A DNA stretch of 64,000 nucleotides from Evernia prunastri (Eukaryota > Ascomycota > Lecanoromycetes > Lecanorales > Parmeliaceae): assembly GCA_003184365.1 (NCBI GenBank), contig NKYR01000036.1, positions 268,480 to 332,479 of the forward strand, given 5' to 3'. The number at the start of each line of letters is the position of its first letter. Position 1 is the first letter of the stretch. The notes beneath the pieces were generated by a model that saw only the letters and a list, made by a program, of their open reading frames with translations, made no database searches and was not told where the DNA came from. A program made the position numbers and the translations under genes. This document shows, in pieces, positions 1 to 10,938 of the stretch.

Positions 1-1
1 C

Positions 2-280
2 CCAAACGTACATGACTTTCTATTGACTGATAGTAGTGCGAGCGCAGGCCAGGAGGACGGCGTAACCACAACGCTCAAGAAAGCGGCAAAAGCAGGCGCC
101 GTGCCCAGAGTATTGGGCATGGGTTCTGCCGCGGCGGAATTGGCAGCAGCGGGCGTGATTGGGTTGGAGGGCGGGAGAAGGGGTGATAGGGTTGGGAAGG
201 TCAGGTTGGGGGTGGGTGATGAGGAGGTCAAGCTTGCGTTTAAGGACGATGTAGAGGTGAGAGGATTGGGCTTTGGATAG
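2..280 (+). CDS. 3' end of an unidentified protein-coding gene (partial)
   Basis: The reading frame is open from the left edge to a TAG at 278-280, giving about 92 C-terminal residues; the true start lies outside the window. The visible part is rich in Ala, Gly and Lys, with a stretch of alternating small residues followed by a charged end (VKLAFKDD near the terminus). No domain is recognisable and no function is proposed. It converges on prp46, whose stop is about 150 nt downstream on the other strand. The frame could also be the last exon of a spliced gene. Codon choice looks coding, but evidence is limited to the open frame. Confidence 0.5.
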   Translation, partial: PNVHDFLLTDSSASAGQEDGVTTTLKKAAKAGAVPRVLGMGSAAAELAAAGVIGLEGGRRGDRVGKVRLGVGDEEVKLAFKDDVEVRGLGFG

Positions 281-434
281 GACTGAATTGGGTTTGGGAT
301 TGGTATACTGCTTTTTGTCGTCCTAAAGCCTTTTTCAGCTGATACCCCCCGGATTTGTGAACGCCTGCGCTATGATTCGATCATATCTAGAATCAGTAGA
401 TCATCAGATGCTCCAAACCGATTCCAGTGCAGTC

Positions 435-1865
435 CTAGAATTTCTGACGGCCAAGGGTCGGCTTCCACTCAAGTGGATGCGTTTCCGGCGTTGCGTCAGC
501 ATTCTGCCTCCAAACCTTGATCGTCTTATCTGCCTCTCCACATATCAAGCGCAACCCTGTCTTATCAAACGTTGAAGCGAAGATGCCAGATTCCGCATCC
601 AAAGACCCGGGCTGCGCAGTAGTATCCAATGACTGATAGCGATGGCCAGTCTTCCAGTCCCAGAACGAGATTGATCCGTTGTCGCCGCCAGAGAAAAGCA
701 CATTGTCTTCATTGACGCTCAAGGTGTTAATGATGGCGTTCTGTCCGTCAAAATTCTGCATGAATGCGCCTTCGGGGCATTTCCACTGCTTGATGCTGCC
801 TGCGCTGCCACTGGCGAACGTCCATTCTGTAGGGTGGAGAGCAAGAGCTCGGACGCCCTTTTTGTGGTGGGTCAAAACGCCCATCGTCTTTCCAGCCGTC
901 AGATCCCAGAGTCGAACAGTCGTATCGAGCGACGAAGTGATGATCTGGGGTTCGACTGCTTCGCATTTGAGATCCGAGACTGTCTGCCTATGGCCGCTCA
1001 GGACGTGGACGTTGCTTCTTGTTCTCATATCCCACACTCTCGCAACACCATCCCGACCACCCGTGACTAGCACGTCCAGGGTAGGATGTAGTGCCAATGT
1101 GTAGACGCCGCTGAGATGCCCATGGTAATGCCGTATAACCTTGTTCGTCTCCAGATCCCAGCATTTGACCATTTTATCCTCCCCGCACGAAAACAGGTAC
1201 GGATGTCTAGGCGAAACTGCGAGTCCTCGTACAGTCGATATATGCCCCGTGAGTGTTAACCTCAACGACCCAGACGCCAGATCCCAGATCTTGATCGTTC
1301 GATCACCAGCTCCACTCGCAAACCACTGGTTATTCGGCTCAACAGCCAGGGCCCGCACCCAGCCCAGATGACCTGATATGACCCGCATAAGTTCCCATGG
1401 CGCATGCCAGTCAGGCTTCGGCTGCTGTATGTTTTCTCTCCGTATCAAGCTCGATGAAGAGCGCCCCGTTGTAGTGCCATGATTATTCGATGTGGTCCCA
1501 GATCCAGACGCACGCAATGTCAGAGCTGTAGATGATCCCCCATTTACTTCGGGTTTAAGTGGGATCCCTTCAATCATTTTGGCTGTTTGGGAGTCAGATC
1601 CTTCCTGCTTGACCTTTTTCCGCCGTGCTCCCGCAGCAGCAACCTTCTGTTTCGCTGCAAGAGCTGGAGGAAGCTCTCGAACATCTTCGTATTCACTTCG
1701 TATTCGTGAAGCTAGACCAGCGCGTTCTGCGAGCTGAAAAGGATTCTCTTGGGGCCGTTCGGCGAAGTATGGTTCTGGTGTGGTGTAATCAGAACCAAAG
1801 AGCTCCCTTGTCCTCTTAGCGGAGTTCTTTGCAAGTGAGTCTATGGGCGCGGAAACGGCAGTCAT
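435..1865 (-). CDS. prp46: Pre-mRNA-splicing factor Prp46/PLRG1 (WD40)
   Basis: Uninterrupted 476-residue frame starting at an ATG (1863-1865). The N-terminal about 155 residues are low-complexity and charged. They are followed by a block of seven or so WD40 repeats that starts at the family signature WHAPWELMRVISGHLGWVRA and contains repeated GH...WD units such as IKIWD, VKCWD, VRVWD-type and VRLWD. The family (yeast Prp46, human PLRG1, fission yeast Prp5) is a core member of the Prp19/NineTeen complex and acts in spliceosome activation in the nucleus. Length and domain order match fungal orthologues. No intron is needed. It is divergent to NAS6, with a 235-nt shared upstream region. Confidence 0.95.
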   Translation of the reverse strand: MTAVSAPIDSLAKNSAKRTRELFGSDYTTPEPYFAERPQENPFQLAERAGLASRIRSEYEDVRELPPALAAKQKVAAAGARRKKVKQEGSDSQTAKMIEGIPLKPEVNGGSSTALTLRASGSGTTSNNHGTTTGRSSSSLIRRENIQQPKPDWHAPWELMRVISGHLGWVRALAVEPNNQWFASGAGDRTIKIWDLASGSLRLTLTGHISTVRGLAVSPRHPYLFSCGEDKMVKCWDLETNKVIRHYHGHLSGVYTLALHPTLDVLVTGGRDGVARVWDMRTRSNVHVLSGHRQTVSDLKCEAVEPQIITSSLDTTVRLWDLTAGKTMGVLTHHKKGVRALALHPTEWTFASGSAGSIKQWKCPEGAFMQNFDGQNAIINTLSVNEDNVLFSGGDNGSISFWDWKTGHRYQSLDTTAQPGSLDAESGIFASTFDKTGLRLICGEADKTIKVWRQNADATPETHPLEWKPTLGRQKF

Positions 1866-2100
1866 TGTTGTACAGTGAAATGAGACAACTTCTCGTGTAG
1901 ACGTTGTAGACCGCGGAGAGAAAACATTATGTTGGCAGGGATTGGCCGTTGCCGCTAGGTTTGGAATGGTGACGCTAATCCCAATTGGTCAATGTATCAC
2001 GAAGGCAGCGAGCTAAAATTTGACCCTCTCAACATCAAAACACACTTTGAATCTACATCTTCACCATACAATCTCAGTACGTTTTCAACGCACTCGATTC

Positions 2101-3258
2101 ATGATGGACCCCGAACAACAATCCAAATTTGCGGTTCATGAGGCCGCTCGAGAGGGCAGAAGTATGCCATGATTGCCTGCTCTGAAATCGGTCCCCTAGC
2201 TTACAATACGAAAGCTGCAGCTGTAGAATCCCTTATTAACGTAACTATTTGGCTTTCCAATTAACCATCCTCAAAGCTAATCACACCAGGCCAATGCTCG
2301 GCTTGCCACAAAGCGAGATGATGACGAACGGCTTCCTATACATTGGGCTGTGTCCTACAACCAAATACCTATAGTCGAGCTGCTAGTGTCGAGGAAAGAC
2401 TTCGATCCTGATGTTCAAGTGCGTTCTTTCCAGTGCAAGGGTGCTTCTGCCATTCTCATAGCTGACGTCCAGGGCAGGATGCTTCAGGCTGGACGCCGTT
2501 GATGATTGCTGCGAGTTTGCGAGACGGTGATGATCTGGTAGATATGCTGCTAAAAAAAGAAGCGGACGTGAACGCAAAGAGTAGGTTTTCACTATCGTGC
2601 CATTGACCCAAAAAACTTCGGGAAACGGGGGTTGAAGTATTCCCATGCTAACTTTTTCCTACGCATCTAGACTACAGTGGACAGGTCAGGTCCTTCTCTA
2701 AATCTATCTCACTGCATCATCTAGACCGAAAGCTGATCCGGCTCGTATTCAGACGGCACTACATTTCACGGCATCAAAAAACAACCTCGAAACAGCACGG
2801 AAGCTAATATCCCACGGAGCCACGGCTCGAGTGAAAGACAAGCGAGGGCAACTGCCCCTTCACCGAGCTGCTGCTATCGGGTCGGTACCTATGGTGAATC
2901 TCATGCTCGAAAACAAAAGTCCTTTGAATGCCACTGATATCTCTGGTCTTACTGCTTTGCATCATGGTACGTTCGCTCTGTTCTTCTTGGGTCAGGGAAT
3001 GATGGGATCAGGGCTGATTGCTCAAAAGCTATCTCGGAAGGGCATGGGGACACTGCGTTGGTACTGCTCAAAGCCGGAGCTGAGACGGATAATAGAGATG
3101 TAGACGGGAATTTGGCGATCGACTTGGCACCAGACAAGAAGGTAGAATATAAAATCTGACACTTGCATATAGACAGGACTAAAATTTCACACTAGATACG
3201 GCAGTTCATCCTGCAAAGCGCGGAGAGAGAAGGGGTGGACATTGAAGAGTCGAAATAG
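2101..3258 (+). CDS. NAS6: 26S proteasome assembly chaperone Nas6/gankyrin (ankyrin repeats)
   Basis: Eight exons give 245 residues: 2101-2161, 2200-2240, 2290-2418, 2478-2580, 2671-2684, 2753-2966, 3029-3141, 3196-3258. All introns are GT-AG and phases agree throughout. The product is a chain of ankyrin repeats with conserved fungal Nas6 blocks (AVHEAAREGR at the N-terminus, then RLPIHWAV, DASGWTPLMIAA, GQTALHFTA, LPLHRAAAIGS, GLTALHHAISEGHGD). Nas6 (PSMD10) binds the Rpt3 C-domain during base assembly of the 19S regulatory particle. Length is close to yeast (228) and human (226) proteins. The first intron is only 38 nt, and exon 5 is a 14-nt micro-exon encoding NYSGQ. The original fragments are unrecognisable without splicing. 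Confidence 0.93.
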
Positions 3259-3358
3259 TTATCCGTACCCTGAACGAGGTATCCGCCAGAGATCTAGCCC
3301 ACCCGAACGCCCCAGGATATTATACTCGTTAGTACATCGACCCGCTTCCCAGAATGAA

Positions 3359-6096
3359 TCACCGCATAGTGTTATCAACCAACTCCCGGTACATGCCTTT
3401 CAAGTCCTGCACATCAGCCTTCAATTCTTCCACCCGTTCGCTCTTCTCCCCAAGCATCTCGAGCGTAGTAAGATACCTCTCTTCCACCCCCTTCATCTCC
3501 TTTTCTAAATCTTTAACCCTGCTCTCCCAACCTCTCTTCTCCTCCACCTCCTTCATGAGCCCAATAATCTGATCTCTTGCTTCATCTCTTTGACCAGACA
3601 GCCGGCTGAGTTCATCTTTGTGACTAGCTTTCTCGCTTTCGAGACGCCGAACCGCAGCGGACATACGCTCGACTAACTGGACAGAGGGACCGGCACCGGC
3701 GGTGGAGGCGGAGATCACGTCGTTTATGGTTCGTTCGGGGGTGGCGGTGGTCTGGACGTCGAAGAAGTCATCATTGTCATATGCAGAGGGCGTCTCAGGC
3801 ACACCATTGTTGACGGATAGCTGGGGCACAGTGCTCAAAGAGTCATGACGAGACACAGGCCGTTGGTGCTCAAGATTCGAGGTTTGTAGATTGTGCAAAG
3901 GCTGTGAGGATGAGCGCCTGTTGAGTGGCCGTTCATTGGATGGGTGACTGGTAGCCCCAGTAATTGCGAGACCTTGAACACGGCGGGTGTGTGGGCTGCG
4001 GTCCGCGTTGGAGGATTTGCGTGTACGATTGTGGATAGTTGGGGACTCGGTTCGGAATTGATGGTAAAGTGTGTCTGGAGTATTGGACCGCGCATTTTCT
4101 TCTCTCATGCGAGCCTTTTCTTCCTCGATTCGTTGCGCTTGGCGTGCCTCCCATGCTTCACGTTCGGCTTTGAGATCCTCCCTTGCTGCTGTTACTTCAG
4201 CCTCGGATTTGGTCAATCGCTCGTTGAGGGTAGTCACTTGGGTGCTGCGGGAAGAGAGCTCGTGGTCCATATCCTCTGATTGAGCTTTGACCCTTTCGAG
4301 CTCCTCTTCCATTCGCCTACACTTCAGACTCTGCTGTACGTTAGCGATCGTTCCATGACATAAATAGCAAAAGAAGACATTACTGTTTCTCGAGCCTTCC
4401 GCCGTATATCGGCTTCCCTTTTCGCAATATCGTCCCTCTCCTTCTCCAGAGTAGTGACTCTAGACAACAGCGATCCTTCGATACCCTGCCAGTTTTCACT
4501 AGCAACAGCGTACTGGTTTTGCAAGGTCTCGACCTGCCGAAGAAGCTTGGCTTGCACATCCCCAGATTGGCCAGCTGAAGCCTCTTCAGCTCGGGCGCGG
4601 TAGGCCTCTAGTCTGCTCTCTAGAATACTCAGCTCGCCTTGTCGTTCCACATTGGCAACTCTGGCTCGCTCCTTTTCCCTTTCGGCTTTCTCTTTGAGCT
4701 CCCGCAGCTCGTTCTGGTGCTGTTTCTCAGCTAGCTCTTTTCCGGTTCTGATGCTTGAAAGTTCATCTGTCAGCTCAGCCGCATGTCTTTTCTCTGCCGC
4801 CAGTGCTTCAGCGTTGGCTCTGACTTCCGCTTCTTTCGCGGCGGAAGTTGCCAGCGAGAGCTCGATCTGAAGATCCTGCATGAGAGACTCTTTGGCATCG
4901 CGGTCTGCCCTCACATTTTCCAGGTCTTTTTCAATTCTCCCTAGGGACTTGAGCCTTTCTAGAGCCCGCTTTTCGGCGCTCTCAGCCCGCTTCGCTCTTT
5001 CTTGAGCCTCCCGAGCCGACTTCTCATGTTTCTCGGTCGTCCGTTTGAGGTCAGCCACGATCTTTTCATCTTCGGTTGACTTTGCCCGCAGCTTTTTGAT
5101 GATGCTCATGTGTTTGAGTTCAGTCTGAGAAAGCTTTTGACCCTCTTCAATCAGCAATGCGATTTTCTCGTCCTTTGCAGCCACCTTGTGCTCAACGCTA
5201 CCAGGTTGAGCCTCCGCTGAAGCATTTTTGGCGATCTCGCCAGCCTCTTTAGTTAAATACTGTAGCTTAGATTGTAGCGCATCTATACGTTCCAAATATA
5301 TATGCGTCTCCTCTTGGCGCCGTAGCTCCGCTGCTTCATAGTCCGATCGCATCTGCTCAATGATTTTTTCATGCTCTTCTGGTATCTTCAGACTTGGATC
5401 GACAAGGATGCCATTGAATTTAGGAGATTCAGTGCCATTGGGTGTTGTGGCTCGTGTCAACTCCAGAGACTGCCGCGTTGAAACTGAGCCACGGGAGTCG
5501 CTTGACGGGCGTGGTAGATTGGGCTCGTCTTTGCTGTCTTCTTCCGCAGCCACAGGCGACTGGGCTGTAGGCGGGTGCCCTGTCGATGTTGCTTCCGAGG
5601 CCTGCTCTTGTGGCTCCTGATCTTCGCTCATCCCATGGACCATTACTGTTTCACCTGATGCCAGCTCTTGCCCACTTTTGCCTTGCTCAGATTTGGCGTC
5701 TTGCTCGTGCTTGGGTTCCCGCTGAATATCCGAACTTGTCCTTGGACTGGCCGCAACGGTTGCTGGACTGGCTGTGCGTGAAGGAGCACCGGACGGTGCT
5801 ACAGAAGTATCACCCTTTTTGAGATTGCGGTTGGCCAATGCCTTTGCGAGCTTCTCGTTGAGACGCTCTTGCGCTCGATTGGCCGACGCTGTCCTTGAGG
5901 GTGTTGGCTTTGCGGCCGGGGGGACTGCCATGCCATCTTTCTTTCCCGGTTGCTCTTGTGTACCTCCATCAGTCTTTGCTGGAGGGGCTCTTGTGTCTTC
6001 GTCTGCCAAAATGGTGTCTAGCCTTGATTCCACCCCAGCTAGGAAGGAGCCCCATCTTGAAGACGATTTTTGAGCTGGAGGAGGCTGTGATGCCAT
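3359..6096 (-). CDS. TMF/Sgm1-type Golgi coiled-coil protein
   Basis: Two exons, 6096-4384 and 4333-3359, are joined across a 50-nt intron, giving about 895 residues. The N-terminus is the fungal TMF signature (SSSRWGSFLAGVESRLDTIL). It is followed by a Ser/Pro/Thr-rich region (about 30-240), a long coiled coil (about 245-640), a second disordered segment, and a C-terminal coiled coil that looks like the TMF/TATA-binding-like domain (SAAVRRLESEKASHKDEL to the end). Family members (yeast Sgm1, human TMF1) are golgins that bind Rab6/Ypt6-type GTPases. The acceptor can be at 4334 or three bases later (CAGCAG), changing one residue. It is divergent from the NIT2 gene. Confidence 0.88.
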
Positions 6097-6638
6097 TTCA
6101 AGCGCAAATTGTAGATTGCTCCAGAGCCTGGCGATTCAGGAACATACTGTATCAAATATCCGAGCTCTGCGTTTGCGCTGATGGCTTCGGAGACCCTCGT
6201 ATGCACCTAAGCTGTGGGATGCCTTGCCGGGTACGATGATTGCAATTATTTTTTGGGAAACGTATCGAACTGAGTTCACCCCGCAACCTCCCGACGCTTC
6301 TGATTGAGAAGGACTGTAACCTACTATATCATACATTGAAAAGGACACGGTCAGCAAATGCCACCACGGCTCTATCAAAAGTTACCTTATTCCTTACTCG
6401 TTTCAGCATTTAGTGTGAAGACGTTGGAACTTGGAGCAACGTCAGCTACTTGCCGACCCGTTCGTCGGGTCATCCCTGCGGCGATCGCTAAGACACCTAC
6501 TCAGCACGCTCATGTACACGTACAACTCTACGTATTAAGTCTACGTAATTTATCAATTGACAACACATCAATCGAGATCGCAGTTCTTCTCTGACGATCT
6601 AAGGCTGGGTCTAGTTGATCTGAAAGTAGTCACATGCT
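6097..6638. promoter_or_regulatory. Divergent intergenic region TMF / NIT2
   Basis: This is 542 nt between two divergently transcribed genes, so it must hold both promoters. It contains two GCGATCGC-type palindromic words and AT-rich stretches, but no known motif that I can assign. Confidence 0.4.
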
Positions 6639-7593
6639 ATGGCGATCGCGGTAAATTGACTTATCTATAAAAAGATTATGCAGCTCTGAGATCTATCACA
6701 GGCAGTGGGTCAGATGTGTTCAACAGCGAGCATGTCCAACAACCTTGCCCAGTGCCAAGTACTTGTCCGAAAGGCTGTTGCAGCTGGCGCAAAGGTCCGC
6801 CTTCATCATTCCTGCAATCTCACCCATCGACTCAGCGTCTCAGCTACCCTAGGCTCTTTTCCTGCCCGAAGCGAGCGATTATATAGGGTCCTCGCCCGCG
6901 GAGACGGTGTCTCTGGCTCGTTCTACAGAAGACAGCTCTTTCGTGAAGGGTCTACAACACGAGGCTTTGCAAGCACGCTTGCCGATTAACGTTGGCATTC
7001 ATGAGCCGGCGACTGGAGGAAAAAGGGTGAAGAACACGCTCATTTGGATCGATGAGGGAGGGGTCATCACCCAGCGTTACCAAAAACTGCACCTTTTTGA
7101 CGTCGAAATCAAAGATGGTCCCGTGCTAAGAGAGAGCAAAAGTGTCGAGCCCGGCTCCTCAATCTTACCTCCATTCCCAACCAGTCTTGGCTCGATGGGC
7201 TTGATGATATGTTTCGATTTGCGATTTCCTGCATTGTCTGCCCGTATCCGGGATCTCGGTGCTCAGATCATCACGTATCCGTCCGCCTTCACGGTGCCGA
7301 CGGGCAAGGTTCACTGGGAAACGCTCTTACGGGCAAGAGCAATTGAGACGCAGTCGTACGTCATTGCCGCGGCGCAAGTTGGGGCGCATAACGAAAAGCG
7401 AGTGAGCTATGGGCACAGCATGATTGTAGATCCCTGGGGCAAGGTTGTGGCTGAGGCGGGTGGTGTGGAGGAATGGAAAGGCGAGCCGGAGATCAGTGTG
7501 GGTGAGGTCGACTTGGAGGGTTTGGAAAAGGTGAGGAGGGAGATGCCTCTGCACCCTAGAAGAGATGTTGTCGATGTTGTGGAGACTAAATGA
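6639..7593 (+). CDS. NIT2: Nit2-type carbon-nitrogen hydrolase (deaminated glutathione amidase family)
   Basis: Three exons: 6639-6650 (only four codons, MAIA), 6702-6794 and 6853-7593, giving 281 residues. The spliced N-terminus (AVGQMCST...NL) and the joined KALFLPEASDYIG are typical of the family, which supports the 12-nt first exon. The nitrilase catalytic triad is visible: Glu41 in LPEASDYI, Lys113 in YQKLHLFD, Cys155 in MICFDLRFP. Family members hydrolyse deaminated glutathione, a side product of transaminases, in cytosol and mitochondria. The C-terminus is complete and ends with the usual R-E-M-P-L-H-P-R-R block. Alternative roles within the wider nitrilase superfamily are less likely given the length and N-terminal match. 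Confidence 0.92.
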
Positions 7594-8026
7594 CAGACTC
7601 GTACCCATCAGATATAATGTAAACACTTAAGTAAACATCATCTTTATGGATCCCATCAACCCTAGACCAAAGCCTAGAGGTTAGTCTTCAACGACAAAAG
7701 AGTAAATACGGTAATCATTCTTTGATCTGTTCCTGCAGGTCAGTCAAGGCCCGGAGTTGAATGACTTTTGACGGGTACTGTAGCACGAGAGTATAAGATG
7801 CGTAGAATAAGTAGATTTGCCGCCTATCTAATTCTTTTGCCATCAAGATCACGAACGTTTCAAATCTTAGAAGCAGTAGACTCTAGATCGCCAGAAAGCT
7901 AGCTGGGAAGACAAAGACCTCCAATCAAATAGAACGCTTTGCAACAAACCATCCACAAAATGAAAAATTCGTAGGCCTCGTCATCAAGCTTCATCTTCAT
8001 CGCCCGCACTCGTCCATCCTCACTCT
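7594..8026. other. Convergent 3' intergenic region
   Basis: This is 433 nt between the stops of NIT2 and the gene at 8027. It holds one copy of a dispersed 30-bp repeat (7749-7778), plus a similar 13/14-bp word near 7600 in the opposite orientation. Together they could be ends of a short decayed element. Confidence 0.4.
7749..7778 (-). repeat. Dispersed 30-bp repeat, copy 1
   Basis: The reverse complement of this stretch is identical over 30 bases to 46150-46179, and similarity extends a few bases further with mismatches. It begins GTACCCGTCAAAAGTCATTC. Both copies lie just downstream of a gene's stop codon. Confidence 0.75.
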
Positions 8027-9153
8027 TTATGTGAACATCCATGATCTTGATTTGGATCGAGACCTTGACCTTCCGGGCGACTTCTTCCTCACGAGTAAGA
8101 GATTGTCTCTTTCCCTCCTCAGCTCCACAGTGGAGTCGGCGATCCTTTTCCTCTCTCGCAGTTTCTTGGTGTGTTCAAAGAGCAGCAACTGATCACCTTC
8201 CGGTATCCACTGCTTAATGATAATGTAGTTGGAGTCACGCTGGTTTAGTATTGTCAGCAATAAAGTCATTTGGTACGGCAATGGAGAATACTCACGTCGT
8301 CCCACTCCCAAGGCAGGTTATATTCATCCAACGTTTCCGGACTCACGTGCTTCTGGTGCACCTTGATGTACGTGGGCCGCGTCAAGTCCCTGATCTGGAT
8401 CTCCTTGCCGTGCCCATGTCCCTTGCCCTTCTCCCCTTTCTTCAGTATCTTCTCGATACTCTCCTCGTCATAGCCTGCCTGGCCGAACGTCTTCTTCACT
8501 CTCTCCCTGAATTCTTTGTCTGCCTCTTTCTTCTCCTCCTCCTTCTTGGCTTTTTCCTCCATCTCATGAATGTGATACTCCTCGATTGTCTTCTTCTTAA
8601 ACTCCTCTTCTTCCTTCTTCTTCTTGGCCTTCTTGGCTTCTTTCAGGAGCCGTTCCTCTTCGTATTTCTCGCGCAATACATCCTCCTTCTCCTTCTCCTC
8701 AAGCTCCTCCAACTTCTTCATCTTCTTTTCCAACTCATAGTCGTAATATGGGCTGGGGCTTCTACTCGCGTGTGCTTTGCTGTGCCGCCTTCTCCGATGA
8801 GGACTATACGCTCGTTCATATTCATCCTCTGAATCATCATAGCGGCCATTTCCATGGGAACTTCTCCTGTGGTGAGTATGGCCGTGCGGGCTGCGACTGA
8901 CAGAGCGGTCTTCATATTGCGCGTTGTTGATGACAATTTGCGCGGGACGGCGTGCTGTTGCTGCTGAATGAGAGCGGTGAAGGCCTCCGCCTACGGCTGC
9001 GCCAGCAGGAATGAGAAGCCCGTTACCGTCTTGGTAATAGACGGTTTGGCGCTGGGGAAGGTAATCAGAGCCCAGGCGGCCCCTGTTGCGGCTAGGGCGA
9101 GTATTTAGAACGACAGGAATGCCATCGGCGCCAGGCCACTCCCCATGCTCCAT
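8027..9153 (-). CDS. Conserved fungal RS/coiled-coil protein of unknown function
   Basis: Exons 9153-8296 and 8239-8027 (intron with GTGAGT donor) give 356 residues. The first about 125 residues are Arg/Ser/His-rich with SRSP-type dipeptides. A highly charged Glu/Lys coiled coil follows at about 130-235. The end is compact and conserved-looking (RDLTRPTYIKVHQKHVSPETL ... LPWEWDD, then RDSNYIIIKQWI in exon 2), with a final RSRSRSKSRS tail. I recognise the C-terminal block as one widely shared among ascomycetes but know no function. The SR-like tail and N-terminus would fit a nuclear RNA-related protein; that is inference. Confidence 0.82.
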
Positions 9154-9919
9154 GTAGGAGGGTTTGTTTGGGTCTCCTTGTTGCTCTTGTGTTGGGTCGG
9201 GAGTAAAATTGAAGTAGAGTGGGCGCTGTAAAGTGTAGCGGCTAGGAGAGCGTTGGCGGCGAGGTCAGGGTATTTATGTTCCACGGTCGTGCGAGGGGCT
9301 GAATCCTTTTGTGGGGGGGCTGTCAACGACTACTATAAAGCCGAGATTACAAGAATGGGTCTGGAAGAGCGAGATGTAACCCTACTAAACGCTAATGCAC
9401 GTCTACTGGAAAGTACGGGTACCTCGAGAATTAATATGAACAAAAGATGGATACTTTAAGCAAATTTAAGGAGGGGCTCATAGGGCAGACGGGAGCTTCC
9501 TTACTGGGCTCACGGATGAAAGCCGTGAGAGCCTCTGTGGGGATTTGCGAGACGCCTTGCTGAGCCTGCGTAGAACTAGAAGCTGAAGAAGAAGGCTGTG
9601 GTAATAAATGACATGTCGACAAAGCCACAACCATTCCCAAGAGTACCTTTAGAAAGTACGTACTCCAGGCAGCAGGAACACTTTTCAGCTGTGTTTGGTA
9701 TTATCGGATCATTTTCACATACGTAAGTTAGCTGGTATGTTGTTGCATTGATGTCTGAGCTTTTACTGTATGACTCTTCGTTCTTCATCTTCAAGCAAAC
9801 ATTGCTAAGAAAATCGGGAATATTCCACTGCGGGCACGAGATTCTGGCAAATTTGTCTCTCCCTCGTCCGTGAAGAATCATCAGTCGCCACTACTAATAT
9901 GTATTACTCAACAAGCTTA
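9154..9919. other. Intergenic, no gene seen
   Basis: This is 766 nt upstream of the gene at 8027-9153 and left of the TIR element. No coherent coding frame or known motif is visible. Confidence 0.4.
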
Positions 9920-10438
9920 TTTTTAGGCAGATCTTACGCGTACACCCCCTATCTATTGCGCGTACACCCCCTCAGATCCGCGTGTCAAATCAGATCATTT
10001 CATAAATTCTGATAGAATATTCAATAAGTAGTCGGAATTACTCGGATACGCACTCTGAGGGCACGATTTGAATAAAATATTGACTTATTATCGCATAAAG
10101 TGATACGGGACTCTTCGTAGTGGGTCACACTTTATATCGAATCGTGCCCTCGGGGTGCGCTATCCGGGTGGTTTCGGGATCGGCATCAAAAATCCTGCCC
10201 CCGCCAAGGTGCAGCCCTACCTTTTGGCGGGGCAGGACTTTTGATACCGACCTCCGTAGAGTCTGACTTACTATCTCACAAGGGAATACGTCAAGATTCG
10301 TAGATCTACGAGTTTTTACCTCTCCAGGCAAGATCCCTCACGGGATCTCTTGCCGGATCTGAGGGGGTGTACTCCTAATAGATCTGGGGGTGTACGCGGA
10401 ATAGTATGGGGGTGTACGCGTAAAACCTGCCTAAAAAA
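9920..10438. mobile_element. Multi-hairpin, iteron-bearing TIR element (non-autonomous)
   Basis: The ends are inverted repeats starting TTTTTAGGCAG, followed by iterons of CGTACACCCCC (two copies at left, three at right), and extending to a shared CAGATCCG. Inside are further nested palindromes. Arms at 10043-10069 and 10139-10167 pair over nearly their full length. Arms at 10181-10207 and 10224-10249 pair with few mismatches. There is a perfect palindrome at 10299-10310 and a hairpin at 10327-10354. There is no coding capacity, so it would need a transposase in trans. No clear target duplication is seen, so the superfamily is not assigned. Confidence 0.75.
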
Positions 10439-10938
10439 TCAGATTGAAATCAGGTCAGCTAAGCTACTTGGCGAAGCGGTGAAGGGATCCAACGAGCCAA
10501 TCTGCAGCGATCCCAGACGCTACTCCTACATGTCTTGTGCACGTAAATATCAATCAATTGGCTTCAACCTGTGCAAACTGGTTTGTGGTTTTCGTATGCA
10601 TTCACTCGTCAAAGCCTCAAACAGATAACCTTCAAGGACTTCTTTCTCCTCAGTGTCAGTGCAGTATGCCTACAGTGATTCCGATTTTGCTTGCCTAATT
10701 GATTCCCCTCTGGAGCTTTGCACTCTTCAATGAGTCACACGACATCCCACGTCCTCTCAGCCCCTCTTTCTTCTCCCGACCGTATTGTCAGATACGTTTG
10801 TTGCATGTCTGCAATTAAATCTCCGCAACTCCATAAAGTATCTTACCGGCGGGCCAAGCGCTTTGTACCTGCCGTAAAGGGTATGAGCGTCTTGCTATAG
10901 CAGTCTGTAGTCTTGAGAGATTGTGTTCGTAACTCACC

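Noticed and set aside
9105..9326. Second start for the RS/coiled-coil gene in another frame
   Set aside because: The frame differs from the conserved one, and the ATG at 9153 is in the right frame.
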